This document shows, piece by piece, positions 9,870 to 22,439 of a stretch of DNA of 64,000 nt; positions within the stretch are counted from its first letter, which is position 1, and every line of letters begins with the position of its first letter. The notes beneath the pieces were generated by a model. That model was not told the origin of the DNA, did no database searches, and saw nothing but the letters and a program-made list of their open reading frames with translations. The DNA comes from Kuschelorhynchus macadamiae. Its lineage: Eukaryota; Arthropoda; Insecta; Coleoptera; Curculionidae. The translations under genes and the position numbers were made by a program. Location: positions 523,501 to 587,500 of the forward strand of contig JAUTXW010004485.1 of the NCBI GenBank assembly GCA_030620095.1. The letters run 5' to 3'.

Positions 9870-11935
9870 CAGTGAAACCTCTCAACAACGGACAGTAGCC
9901 GTGCCACAGAAACAGTATAGAGGTGTCCGTTATGTGGAGTGAACAAATTAAATACCAATGTAATTTTATTTAAAAAAATATTTTATTTTTAAGTAAAAAA
10001 ATAATACGTTTAGTACAAATTATTAATATATTTGTTACTACGTATACACCAACATCTTTTACATACATATATGCATACAATATAAATGTACTACCTAATA
10101 TAAAATATTATACTACCTACATATACAGTTTGATACAGTTCCACTTTATAAAAAGTTTCTATTTAAGAAAATTATCAAGTTTTGTTTGTCTTAAACTAGT
10201 TAATTTATTCTTAATAATTTGAGATTCCATTTTAGATGCAACTTCTGAGATTTTTCCCCTAAAACTGAATCTTCAGATAACATACAAAAGTTTTCAATAT
10301 CCCTTAACATTTTATATGCTTCCTTAATGTTCTTAATATTGGAAGAAACAATTTCTTCATCATCACTGACAGATGAAATCTGACCGTTCTCACTATTTTG
10401 AAATTCCCTGATGCACTCACGTACACTTATGTTAGGATTTCCGTGAATAAACTTTCATCAATTTCTGAAAATGAAGTCAAGTCGGAAGAGAATACGTTGA
10501 TGTTTCTACATAATTCCGATAACGGCACATCATCTTCACTATCGTAGTCAACGTTTTCCTCGAGAATTTCGTCGAATTCAGCTTTGCGGAAGCAGTTATT
10601 GATGGTTCGGATTCGACTTTTTTCCATGCAGCAACAATCCAAGTCAAGGCACTTACAACATTTATGGATTTCTCCAATTGTTCGGTATATTCAGAATACT
10701 CCATGGATGACAAAAGACGCTTGATGAAAAACTTTCTGTAGTGATTTTAAAAATTTTGAATCACGTCGCAACACATCCCTGGTCCAATGGCTGACAATGA
10801 GAAGATTTTAACATTTTTTAACTTCAGATTTGGGCGAGATGCAGCATTATCCAAGAATAAAAGTACATTTCGGTTTTGCCTTTCCGACCAATCCGACATT
10901 ATATCCCTTCTCATCCATGCTTTCTTGTTATAGTGCCATTCAAGTGGCAATTTTTCCACGCTTGATCCTTTAAAACAACGAGTTTCTTTACTTTTTCCAA
11001 GCACCAGTACATTTTCTTTTTCTCCATTCATAGCGGAGCAAAGTAAAATAGTGAGTCTCTCCTTGGAAGCTTTCCCACCAGCACATGTTTTGCCTTTTAA
11101 AGAAAACGTTTTATTTGGCAAGGCACAGAAAAAGAGTCCCGTTTCATCGGCGTTATAAATGTCTCTCGGTGCATAGTTTTTAATAATAGCACACAATTTC
11201 GTCCGCCAATCAGTTACAGATTTGAAAGAGATATTATGACGTTGGCAGAACTTCTCCAACCATCCATTTGATCCTTGTGCTTTTTCCTCTATTATTGTAC
11301 CGGATATTGGAATGTTTTTGGAGCGTACTTTAGAAAACCAGTCGTAGACAATTTGGTATATGGCAGCATCCTCAGTTCTTCCTTTCCTTTTTCGGCTAAT
11401 ACTTTAACACTAAGTTTGTTTTCTTCCGCGTACTGGATTATTTCAACTTTTTCTTGAAGACTCAAAAACTTTCTTTTGTTTGAAGACATATTGATCGCAC
11501 CAGAGTAACATCAAAACTATATCTTAGTTCTATTGATGAAGACTACATTTCATAAAGTTGATCTATTTATTATGCAATTCACCGCAATTTACCTACATGC
11601 CAGACAGCACAAGCCAGCCTATTGTTAGACTAGTGCTCTTAACAATAGGCCGCTTATTAGCATAGATCTAAATATTGCCCATAATGTGCAATAAAAATAC
11701 CGGTATTAAATGTGGGGTTTTCAAAAATTATCTGACATCTGCCCGTTCTGAGGAGGTAAATTTTACTGTATTTATTAAAAATGTTCCAAATTTTACTGTC
11801 CGTGTCCGTTGTTGAGAGTGTCCGTTTTCAAGAGGGCTTAATACCCAGAAATGACGGTCGGTATCTTCAAAATTGTCCGTTCAGCAGAGGTGTCCATTGT
11901 TCGGAGGTGTCCGTTAAAGATTTCTCGTTTTTTTG
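9870..11935 (-). mobile_element. Tigger/pogo-like DNA transposon (inactive)
   Basis: The element is bounded by TA dinucleotides (9868-9869 and 11936-11937). Its left end reads CAGTGAAACCTCTCAAC. The right end, read inwards, is CAAAAAAACGAGAAATC, so the terminal match is poor, but both ends carry repeated TGTCCGTT / AACGGACA subterminal motifs (at least five near 11800-11915 and two near 9890-9935). Pogo-family elements duplicate TA on insertion. The right boundary could be off by a few bases. Confidence 0.7.
10427..11489 (-). pseudogene. Tigger-like (CENP-B/DDE_1) transposase pseudogene
   Basis: Minus-strand frames in order: NKRKFLSLQEKVEIIQYAEE (11489-11292) is the CENP-B-type N-terminal HTH. 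After a gap, 11259-10747 has YNADETGLFFCALPN with the first catalytic Asp, GGKASKERLTILLC, GKSKETRCFKGSS, and VLLFLDNAASRP with the second Asp. In a shifted frame near 10790 QPLDQG supplies the third Asp. The tail, in two overlapping frames (10713-10427), gives SALTWIVAAWKKVESEP and NCFRKAEFDE, the usual C-terminal landmarks. The CENP-B-like second HTH between about 11259 and 11370 is largely missing. At least four disruptions are present. Confidence 0.85.
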
Positions 11936-12114
11936 TATAAAATAAAAATTAAAATACATTGCGTTATGCATTATTCTTTTGATAAAAAGATACATTTTAT
12001 AGCTAATATTACATAAATGCAACATATTATTTCAAAAAATTTTAATAGAGATACGGGTTACGGTCTACATCACACGTGGGAACTGACTTTAATACAGCGT
12101 CACGGTTTCATGGA

Positions 12115-12246
12115 ATAAAAATCCCTGAAGATGCCTGGTTCAGTCGAAGGCGAAACGTCGGATAGTAAATCCTATTTGACACGGTCTAATCCCAAGAACC
12201 ATGATTTCTTAACTGACCAAAGCCGTGAAAGCTTCCCTTCTATGTT
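12115..12246 (+). repeat. Hammerhead-bearing dispersed repeat, copy 2
   Basis: Matches the copy at 1521-1637 and the reverse complement of 61697-61850 through CTAATCCCAAGAACCATGAT and on to TGACCAAAGCCGTGAAAGCT, so its 3' end agrees with copy 3. The stem II loop differs from the other two copies while the stem itself is kept. Confidence 0.75.
12121..12163 (+). ncRNA. Hammerhead-like motif with loopless ACGU stem III (best-preserved copy)
   Basis: Stem I is ATCC (12121-12124) with GGAT (12160-12163). The core CTGAAGA (12125-12131) fits CUGANGA. One extra T is followed by stem II GCC (12133-12135) / GGC (12149-12151), then GAAAC and GTC (12152-12159). All conserved core positions are present. 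Because GAAAC and GTC touch, stem III can form only between two copies through the palindrome ACGU. Dimeric Penelope-linked hammerheads of this kind are known; cleavage here is inference. Confidence 0.55.
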
Positions 12247-12292
12247 AAGAGCAAAGCTATTCTAATAAAATATTTAATCACAAAAACTAACA

Positions 12293-12501
12293 CCCGTATT
12301 CACTAAAGGGGTTTAGATTTAGACCAGGTATAACATGACAGTTATAGGTTTAAAATGATATTTTTAACAAACGAACAAATAATTTTTCTAAAATCGCAAT
12401 ATGACAGTGACATAAACGAAACATAACTGGAGAACTAAAAGTTTTGAGTACCATGACAACTAGATCTAGACTAACTATTAAACCTTTTTAATGAATACGG
12501 G
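12293..12501. mobile_element. MITE-like element with about 35-bp inverted ends
   Basis: The left end CCCGTATTCACTAAAGGGGT and the right end, read inwards, CCCGTATTCATTAAAAAGGT are inverted repeats that stay similar for about 35 bp. The 209-bp unit has no coding capacity. The superfamily is not clear and I could not settle a target duplication. Confidence 0.6.
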
Positions 12502-12504
12502 AAT

Positions 12505-13090
12505 AAAAGTTTTATAGGACGACATTTCGTTATTTTTACATGAAACTTAAGATGCTGTTTATTAAAGCTTTTAACACTAAAAACCTCACTTCACAAGCAT
12601 TCACAACTTATTACCTCTCTCTACGTGTCAAAAAATTTTAATTGAATACTACTTGTTTACATAACACAGGATAAAAAATGAAAACAAAAATTTGGTGCCG
12701 GAAATCTAACATCTAATTTTAGATGTTTTTAACGTGCTGATTTCAAAAATGCCACCAGATTTTTTCTATCAGCTCTAGTTTTTAAGATACAGGTTACAGG
12801 TTAATTGATATTTTTTTCTGATAAAGGACAACAAATAAAGAGATAAATATGTACCTAATCGTCAAAATAGAAATTTCCCAGAATCTAATTAACCAAAAGG
12901 ATACCTGGAATTGTCCCTGACCCAATGTTCCTATACTAGGAACTACTCAATACACTGCTCTTAATTACTTTTATACCTGTAATTGCCTATGACCCGATCC
13001 TTCTATACCTGCTTGGCTGTACTCGATTTAGTATATTACTGAGTTTTCCCAAGTAAAGTTCTGCTATCATTTTCAGTGTAAATTTTGGTC
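12505..13090. other. No gene; imperfect 71-bp-spaced direct repeat
   Basis: AT-rich DNA. About 12905-12937 (TACCTGGAATTGTCCCTGAC) and 12974-13010 (TACCTGTAATTGCCTATGAC) are an imperfect direct repeat. Nothing else was recognised; it may be the 5' region of the gene that follows. Confidence 0.4.
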
Positions 13091-13092
13091 GT

Positions 13093-14766
13093 TTTGTAGT
13101 ATCAAGCAGACGTACCTGTGTAAATCAGATGTTTTTTGTTATGTGTGTGGTGAATACACTTTGAAAGAGAGCAGAAAAATGATTTCTGACTTTGTGAAAA
13201 GAGCTTATCTTGCCTATTTTGGCGTTCATTTAGGAGATCAAGATAAATCTTGGGCCCCACATTTCATATGTAAAATATGTGTTGAACATTGGCGACAGTG
13301 AACAACTGGAGAGAGGAAGTGCCTAAAGTTTGGTGTACCAATGGTTTGGAGAGAACCGCGAAACCATCATGACGACTGCTATTTTTGTCTCGCTAATATT
13401 AAAGGCATAAATAGAAACAATAGACACAAATGGACATATCCTGATCTAGATTCTGCAAGAAGGCCTGTAGCGCATTCGGAAGAAATACCCGTTCCATCAT
13501 TCAGCAGTCTACCCGAACTGACAGAAGATGATACAGAAACATCAACGTCTGACGAAGTTCAAAGAATTCAATCAGAAAACGACAGCGAATTTGAAGCAGA
13601 TTTAGCAACTCCGCAGTGTTTCAATCAAGAAGAACTAAACGATCTTATAAGAGACCTGAATGTCTCAAAGAAATCCGCTGAATTACTTGCATCCAGATTA
13701 AAAGAAAAAAATCTACTTTGTCCAGGTACTAATATTACATTTTATCGTAAAAGAGATAAGGATCTGCTGCCTTTTTTCGCTCAGGAAAATGACTTGGTTT
13801 TCTGTAACAATATAAAAGGGCTCTTAGAAAAAATGGGTTTGCCTGAATACACTCCAGATAATTGGCGCCTTGATATTGACAGCTCAAAACGTAGTTTAAA
13901 ATGTGTTCTTTTACATAACGGTAACAAATATGGCTCAATTCCTGTTGGTCATTCTACTACCATAAAGGACGAATATGAATATGAATACGAAGAACATCAG
14001 TGGGCAATTTGTGTTGATTTAATAATGGTTAACTTCTTCCTTGGACTGCAGAGTGGTTATACAAAATATCCTTGTTTTTTGTGCCTTTGGGACAGCAGAG
14101 CTAAAAATGAGCACTGGGTTAACAAAAATTGGCCTTCAAGAGATGTCATGATTAAAGAAACACAAAACGTGATCAACGAACCTTTGGTTTCAAGAGAAAA
14201 AAATCTTACTTCCGCCCTTGCATATCAAGCTAGGCCTAATGAAGCAATTTGTGAAGGTTTTAAATCGAGATGGAAATTGTTTTGGGTATTTGTCACGTAA
14301 ATTTCCTGGCATTAGCACGGAAAAACTAAAAGCTGGTATATTTGATGGTCCTCAAATAAGGCAACTTGTTAAACATCCACAATTCACCACATCAATGAAC
14401 GAGGCTGAATCTAACGCTTGGTGTTCATTTGTTCAAGTAGTACAAAATTTTCGTGGCAATCATAAAGCCGAGAATTACGTTGAATTAGTGGAAACTATGC
14501 TTTCAAGTTTTAATATTCTCGGCTGTAACATGAGTATAAAAGTTCACTACCTCCACAGCCACCTAGATCGTTTTCCAGAAAACTTAGGTGATTGTAATGA
14601 AGAACAGGGGGAAAGATTCCATCAGGATACTAAAACTATGGAAGATCGTTATCAAGGACGATGGGGTAGCCACATGATGGCGGACTACTGCTGGAGCCTT
14701 CAGCGAGACTGCCCTAGTAAACTCCATTCTAGAAAATCATATAAAAGAAAATTTGTATGTAATTAG
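13093..14766 (+). pseudogene. Near-intact member of an arthropod multicopy gene family of unknown function
   Basis: I recognise the pattern as a protein family found in many copies in arthropod genomes, but know no established function. The readable protein begins around FCYVCGEYTLKESRKMISDF, then CKICVEHW, DCYFC, YPCFLCLWDSRAKNEH, HIKLGLMKQFVKVL, GPQIRQL, HSHLDRFPENLG, EQGERFHQD, and ends near DYCWSLQRDCPSKL at 14766. It has several CxxC pairs and conserved acids (CVDL, HSHLD, GERFHQD), which could be a metal-dependent nuclease or transposase core; that is inference. Two lesions are clear: a TGA at about 13300 where relatives have Trp, and an extra A in the A7 run at 14197-14203, which shifts REKILLPPLHIK out of frame. 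Relatives also suggest a short deletion before EHQWAICVDL. A polyadenylation signal AATAAA lies at 14800. A second copy is at 32409-32981. Confidence 0.7.
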
Positions 14767-14799
14767 TGACTAATGTAATTATGTAAATTAAGATTTTGC

Positions 14800-14805
14800 A
14801 ATAAA
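14800..14805 (+). terminator. Polyadenylation signal AATAAA
   Basis: It lies 34 bp downstream of the stop codon of the unknown-function gene at 13093-14766, in the expected place for 3' end formation. Confidence 0.5.
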
Positions 14806-15967
14806 TACTTAAATCCATGTGTCTTTGTTTTTTTAACTGGCAAGAGTAATATTATATATTATAACAGTTATAACGTAAAATATATACACAATTTTTTTTG
14901 TTTTGTTTTTTTAATTTAGATCTGATAGACAAAATCTGAGAACTTTTTTACATTCTGCATCCAAAAATTACCCAGGAACAGTTAAAAAATCGCAGGCACC
15001 AAAATATGTGTTGGCCTGTGTAATCATAAAAATTACTTCAACTCGTTAGAAGATAAGTCTGGCAAGTTTATAATCCTGATTGCTTTCCGAATCTAAGCCA
15101 CCTAACAATTACCATCACCGCGCCAGATTAAAGTTTAGCCACATCAGGCAATATTGGCGAAAGCCGCAAAAGCGAATCATGTCAGCCCTCTATAACGTTA
15201 TACTTTGACACAGTTAATAAAGGAAAATTCGAATTACACCGTAGAATTTCATAAACGCCTCTTTGCAAAAAGACTGCACAACCCCGACCAATAAACACGT
15301 CAAATAGTTCTGCACTTATGATTAATTTATAGCAGATATCCATAAAATCGTTGCAACTCAATACTAAAAAAAACAGTAATTACGAAATTCTACTGGCAGA
15401 TTTATGATTTAAAACTATTTTTTGGGTTTTTTTGCCACACTCACAATCTTAATATAAAAACTAGATAATTACCTGACAAGTTTAATAGGCAGTACTAAGT
15501 TTTGGGTCCACTATAAAGGTACTCGAGAAACGACACTGAAATAGAATGGGTAATCTCTGCAGAATGTCAATTTAAAGGTGTTATTTTTAATTCTTAAAAT
15601 AAGGTGAGAAAATATGTGTACCTAGAGTATGTTCATTTTAATTTAATGTATTTTGAGATGTCCTTTATTTACTTCAGTATTTAGCAAATTTAACCATGTC
15701 TTATTAAAGTTAACGGAACAGGATGCTATACAATTATTTTTATTTAACTATATTAAGGCACTTTCTTTTATTTTACGTTTTTTGGAACGTGGTTCTTTTG
15801 CTAAAATACCAGAAGCAGATTATATATGATACTGTATTGTGGCTTGCATTCGCGCAAGTTTAGTTTTGTTAGTTTTGCGTGGACATTTGTATCGGAGAAT
15901 TAAAAAGTTGTTTCTTCTACCTTAACATTAGTGAAGAAAAACTCATATTTCAAAAAAGTGGACTGAC

Positions 15968-17506
15968 TTGTATTTGTTCGTTAGTGTTAATCAAAAATCC
16001 GTCTGTTTGGAGTGTCAAGAATTCCTTTCAGCCTTGAAAGAATACAACTTAAAAAGACATTACGATACAAAACATGCCACAAAGTTTGAGACATTCGAAG
16101 GACAATTACGGCAAGATAAAATGAGAACTCTAAAAAGTCAGCTTCAACCACAGCGAGATAGTTTTCAAAATCAGAACATTGAAACTGAAGCAAGCTTGAA
16201 GGTTAGCTACATTATATCCGAAAAAATAGCTTTGAAATCAAAACCTTTTACTGATCGTGAATTTATCAAGGAATGTATGGAGGCTGCCGCTGAAGAATTG
16301 TGCCCGTCTCAAAAACAACTTTTTTCCAAAGTCAGTTTGTCCGGTGTTACTGTCGCCGAAAGAATCGAAGAGTTAGCGGCAAATATTGCAAATTCACTAA
16401 AAGAACGTGCATCGAAGTTTGTATACTATTCTGTTGCCCTCGACAAAGCACTGATTTTTGAAATCACTAAAGATATGGCTGCACTTTTTCCGATTAAAGA
16501 AACTACAAATGGATGTGATATTTATAAGAGTTTAGGTTTGTTCGTTTGTGTTGTCTGTAACTGAACTGGTGTCAGAAAAGTGCAAGGTTCTGACGTCAGC
16601 AGTTCAGTTTGGAACTGATTTGGACAACGATACAAACGAACAAACATTTTCTTGACAGTTTTTATTTTTCGATTTTCAACCATGGTTTTCTTATTCTCGT
16701 ACATAACTATTAAAAGTCGGGTTGCACTATCAGTCCATTGTGCAGTTGGACTCAGCAAACTCATGCTTAATTCATCTTCTGATGTCTATGTACTGTGGGT
16801 AGTTTATGGAACAGATGGATCAATACACAAACGAGGGATGTATTGCAGCAAATTCTGTTCCGGACAACACAAACGAACAAACCTTTTGATGACAGTACTG
16901 AGACGATATAATTTAGAATTGACAAACCTTTCTGAAGTTGTAACAGACTGTGCACTATCCATGGTAGGGAAAAATGAAGGACTCGTTGGTTTGATGAAAA
17001 AACAGCAGAAAGATCTTCCTTTGATGCATTACTATCGAACTCTATCGACTTGAACCCCAAACTACAAGGAAAAGAAAATCTCATCAGCAACCTTCTTTGA
17101 CACTGTGGAGGCAATTAAATTTAAATTGGATTTATGGAAAAATCAGTTGTTGAAAAAAGCGTTTACGCACCTTCCTAAATTGAAGAGACGAGAAGGTACA
17201 GATGTGGATCGTTGAAGACATGCCAGAAAATTGTCAGATGGAGCTTACCGACTTGCAGTGTAATTCGGAGCTGAAAGACAAGTTCGATATGGGTATTCCT
17301 GATTTTTATGCAAAATATGTAGATGGAAACTTGTTTCCTGAAATCTGTGCGAGCAGCTGTTTTCTCATATGAAGAATGTGAAGTCTAAAACGAGTTCAAG
17401 AGTTACAGACGCACATTTGGAAGGAAGTTTGCGGGTTGTAACTAAAAAAATAAAACCAAATATCGACATACTAGTGAAAAATAAACAATGTCAAAAATCG
17501 CATTGA
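15968..17506 (+). pseudogene. hAT-family transposase pseudogene (ZBED/GTF2IRD2-like), left copy
   Basis: The frame contains WTDLYLFVSVNQKSVCLECQ then ALKEYNLKRHYDTKH, a BED-type zinc finger (CxxC, HxxxxH), and continues with the helical region KPFTDREFIKECMEAAAEEL and FVYYSVALDKA, the start of the RNase H-like fold. A deletion then joins this to DMAALFPIKETTNGCDIYK. A MITE (16535-16883) interrupts the gene. Beyond it LTNLSEVVTDCALSMVGKNE, DTVEAIKFKLDLWKNQL and the C-terminal QLFSHMKNVKSKTSSRVTDA and TKKIKPNIDILVKNKQCQKS follow in changing frames to a stop at 17504-17506. The C-terminal hAT dimerisation part is therefore still readable. Inactive. Confidence 0.8.
16535..16883. mobile_element. 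MITE with perfect 21-bp terminal inverted repeats inside the hAT pseudogene
   Basis: The sequence beginning GGTTTGTTCGTTTGTGTT (16535-16555) and its exact reverse complement (16863-16883) bound 349 bp with no gene of its own. An internal partial copy of the terminal motif sits at 16627-16648. It interrupts the hAT reading frame after DIYKS. In the right arm of the palindrome the corresponding place (about 19320-19530) has lost one terminus and part of the interior. Confidence 0.7.
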
Positions 17507-17712
17507 TTGATTGAACTTTTTAACCAGATTTTTGGCCCTTGCACTAAAAAAGATTGAAGACCCTTGGCCTAGAGGTTTCACCTATGTAAAACTTATTGCA
17601 TTGGCACGGAATTGTACAAATAACAATTTTTGTATTTTCTTATTCATTTATTTTTGTAAATTTGCTTCTTAGCGTATTTTGTGTCTTAAAGATCTTTCTT
17701 ATGTTAAAACGT

Positions 17713-18611
<899 letters not shown>

Positions 18612-18613
<2 letters not shown>

Positions 18614-20981
18614 GTTTTAACATAAGAAAGATCTTTAAGACACAAAATACGCTAAGAAGCAAATTTACAAAAATAAATGAATAAGAAAATACAAAAATTG
18701 TTATTTGTACAATTCCGTGCCAATGCAATATATAGGGTCTTCAATAGTGCAAGGGCCAAAAATCTGGTTAAAAAGTTCAATCAATCAATGCGATTTTTGA
18801 CATTGTTTATTTTTACTAGTATGTCGATATTTGGTTTTATTTTTTTAGTTACAACCCGCAAACTTCCTTAAAACTTTGAGACTTCACATTCTTCATATGA
18901 GAAAACAGCTGCTCAATTTTGCATAAAAATCAGGAATACCCATATCGAACTTGTCTTTCAGCTCCGAATTACACTGCAAGTCGGTAAGCTCCATCTGACA
19001 ATTTTCTGGCATGTCTTCAACGATCCACATCTGTACCTTCTCGTCTCTTCAATTTAAATGCGTAAACGCTTTTTTCAACAACTGATTTTTCCATAAATCC
19101 AATTTAAATTTAATTGCCTCCACAGTGTCAAAGAAGGTTGCTGATGAGATTTTCTTTTCCTTGTAGTTTGGGGTTAAGTCTTTGTAGTAATTCAAAGGAA
19201 CATCTTTCTGCTGTTTTTTCATCAAAAACGAGTCCTTCATTTTTCCCTATCATGGATAGTGCACAGTCTGTTACAACTTCAGAAAGGTTTGTCAATTCTA
19301 AATTATATTAGTTGTCATCAAAAGGTTTGTTCGTTTGTCATATAATATATACATTTGTGTATTATATGTTATAAATCAGAATGCATATATATATATATAT
19401 ACTTTTAATAGTTATGTACGAGAATAAGAAAACCATGGTTGAAAATCGAAAAATAAAAATGTCAAGAAAATGTTTGTTCGTTTGTATCGTTGTATATATA
19501 TGACACCAGTTCAGTTACAGACAACACAAACGCTTATAAATATCACATCCATTTGTAGTTTCTTTAATCGGAAAAAGTGCAGCCATATCTTTAGTGATTT
19601 CAAAAATCAGTGCTTTGTCGAGGGCAACAGAATATATACAAACTTCGATGCACGTTCTTTTAGTGAATTTGCAATATTTGCCGCTAACTCTTATAACACC
19701 GGACAAACTGACTTTGGAAAAAAGTTGTTTTTGAGACGGGCATCTTCAGCGGCAGCCTCCATATTCCTTGATAAATTCACGATAGTAAAAGGTTTTGATT
19801 TCAAAGCTATTTTTTCGGATATAATGTAGCTAACCTTAAGCTTGCTTCAGTTTCAATGTTCTGATTTTGAAAACTATCTCGCTGTGGTTGAAGCTGACTT
19901 TTTAGAGTTCTCATTTTATCTTGCCGTAATTGTCCTTATATCTTTTTAAGTTATTCTTTCAAGGCTGAAAGGAATTCTTGTCCAAACAGACGGATTTTTG
20001 ATTAACACTAACGAACAAATACAAGTCAGTCCACTTTTTTGAAATATGAGTTTTTCTTCACTAATGTTAAGGTAGAAGAAACAACTTTTTAATTCTCCGA
20101 TACAAATGTCCACGCAAAACTAACAAAACTAAACTTGCGCGAATGCAAGCCACAATACAGTATCATATATAATCTGCTTCTGGTATTTTAGCAAAAGAAC
20201 CACGTTCCAAAAAACGTAAAATAAAAGAAAGTGCCTTAATATAGTTAAATAAAAATAATTGTATAGCATCCTGTTCCGTTAACTTTAATAAGACATGGTT
20301 AAATTTGCTAAATACTGAAGTAAATAAAGGACATCTCAAAATACATTAAATTAAAATGAACATACTCTAGGTACACATATTTTCTCACCTTATTTTAAGA
20401 ATTAAAAATAACACCTTTAAATTGACATTCTGCAGAGATTACCCATTCTATTTCAGTGTCGTTTCTCGAGTACCTTTATAGTGGACCCAAAACTTAGTAC
20501 TGCCTATTAAACTTGTCAGGTAATTATCTAGTTTTTATATTAAGATTGTGAGTGTGGCAAAAAAACCCAAAAAATAGTTTTAAATCATAAATCTGCCAGT
20601 AGAATTTCGTAATTACTGTTTTTTTTAGTATTGAGTTGCAACGATTTTATGGATATCTGCTATAAATTAATCATAAGTGCAGAATATTTGACGTGTTTAT
20701 TGGTCGGGGTTGTGCAGTCTTTTTGCAAAGAGGCGTTTATGAAATTCTACGGTGTAATTCGAATTTTCCTTTATTAACTGTGTCAAAGTATAACGTTATA
20801 GAGGGCTGACATGATTCGCTTTTGCGGCTTTCGCCAATATTGCCTGATGTGGCTGAACTTTAATCTGGCGCGGTGATGGTAATTGTTAGGTGGCTTAGAT
20901 TCGGAAAGCAATCAGGATTATAAACTTGCCAGACTTATCTTCTAACGAGTTGAAGTAATTTTTATGATTACACAGGCCAAC
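18612..20981 (-). repeat. Right arm of the 6-kb imperfect palindrome
   Basis: Reverse complement of 15010-17712, 333 bp shorter. Differences are concentrated in at least seven discrete gaps, several of which carry TA or other A/T-only filler (for example near 19325-19405 and 19493-19502). Outside the gaps identity is very high by eye. Confidence 0.9.
18785..20030 (-). pseudogene. hAT-family transposase pseudogene, right (inverted) copy
   Basis: Same gene as at 15968-17506 in the opposite orientation. Recognisable pieces are YSVALDKALIFEITKDMAAL (about 19650-19590), GTTTGT-bounded MITE remains, DTVEAIKFKLDLWKNQLLKK (about 19130-19075) and the terminal KQCQKSH before a stop at 18785-18787. The segment coding SSRVTDAHLE in the left copy is deleted here, as are several shorter pieces. 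It is a duplicate by inversion rather than an independent insertion. Confidence 0.8.
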
Positions 20982-20999
20982 TTTTTTCTAAATTTCTAG

Positions 21000-21338
<339 letters not shown>

Positions 21339-21415
21339 CCTTAGGAATAGTGGTGATGCAGTTTATATATATATATAAAAGGCCAAATAAAGCAGTGGAA
21401 CCCTTTCATGTTTTG

Positions 21416-21452
21416 TCAAGCTTTCGGGATTAATTTTAGCCCTTCCTTAGGA
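21416..21452 (-). ncRNA. Hammerhead-like motif with AGCU stem III
   Basis: On the minus strand CTAAGGA (one base from CUGANGA) is followed by a GGG..CCC stem II (GGGCTAAAATTAATCCC) and GAAAGCTTGAC. As in the ACGU copies there is no loop between GAAA and the cleavage-side bases, but here the self-complementary tetramer is AGCU. The G-to-A change in the core probably inactivates it. Confidence 0.35.
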
Positions 21453-22425
21453 CTGAAAAAGGAAACAAGTTAGAAACTAACTAATAAGTATAATAGGCTT
21501 GAACTCACCGATGTAAGTTTGCGATTCAAACAAAAACATACTATGAAGGAGACAGACATTTAGTTGCAACAAATTATCATTTTGTTTATTTAAAATTTTA
21601 AAAATGTACATACTTAATTACGAAAAATGAAATTAAAAACTTTTAAAGAGATGTCTATGATGGGGCTTCATATTGTTAACTGGCAAACACGTTTTTCGAG
21701 AATTTTTGAACACGAAAGTGGAAGGGGCGTCAATGAAAAAGTCAAAAGAAAGAAATAGAGATGGTATACTACTTAAGAGTTTGAACGCACAACGTAGAAG
21801 GATGACGGGTTGCCTATTTGATAATGGTGTGTATACAATGCTCAACCTATTTCGATCTAATTTGTAAAAATATATACAGAATAATTTTTAGTATATAATG
21901 ATAATTAATTAAGAGGATAAGTGTGAAAAGTCACAAAACACCTTAAACGTATGATAGTTGCCTTCGTAATAGGTGTAATAAAGTAGGTGAAGTAATAATA
22001 TTAATTATAATAGTATCAATAATATTAATAATAAGGAATGTTAAACATTACTCATCGGGAACGGCAGCGTCCAGACATTGAAATTTGTTTTTTTGTGATG
22101 GTAAAATATAACTGTATATGCAACTAGGGTTCTGGGTGTCATTTTTTTTTATTTATAGCTGGATACTGGAGGTTTATATGTATCATTTCTTAGAAAAATG
22201 CATTCATAATAACAGGACGCTTTATCCAAAATCTCAGCGCCATTCCACTTAAGAGAGTGGTTTTCTTTAATGAAATGTTCACTCAATGCACAGAACGGAA
22301 CCCCTCTCCGAGAGTCCTTTTATATGAGGTGATTCTGCCCTTAAGGTTTCTAGAAGTTTGTCCTATATATGATAACTCATACTCATGGTATTTTGTAAAC
22401 TGTATTGTAATTTCTAGGAGTGTGA
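21416..22425 (-). pseudogene. Penelope-like element, family D: GIY-YIG remnant and 3' region
   Basis: The minus strand at about 22400-22150 reads YEYELSYIGQTSRNLKGRIT, the GIY-YIG nuclease core (YxxSYIGxTxR), followed by degraded peptide including EMIHI. A later minus-strand frame (21845-21633) may be the protein tail; it is not recognisable by itself. At 21452-21416 a hammerhead-like motif ends the element, matching the pseudo-LTR position seen in the other Penelope families. The reverse transcriptase part is absent; a non-LTR fragment abuts at about 22440. Confidence 0.6.
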
Positions 22426-22439
22426 CAAGGGTGTTTTAG

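Larger units (their letters stand above)
15010..17712 (+). repeat. Left arm of a 6-kb imperfect palindrome
   Basis: The arm starts at GTTGGCCTGTGTAATCAT and ends at CTTATGTTAAAACGT. It pairs with 18612-20981 read in reverse. The first 140 bp of the arms differ at one base. Later blocks remain nearly identical but are separated by indels, always longer in this arm except where the other arm has gained TA repeats. The arm contains a hAT pseudogene and a MITE. Confidence 0.9.
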
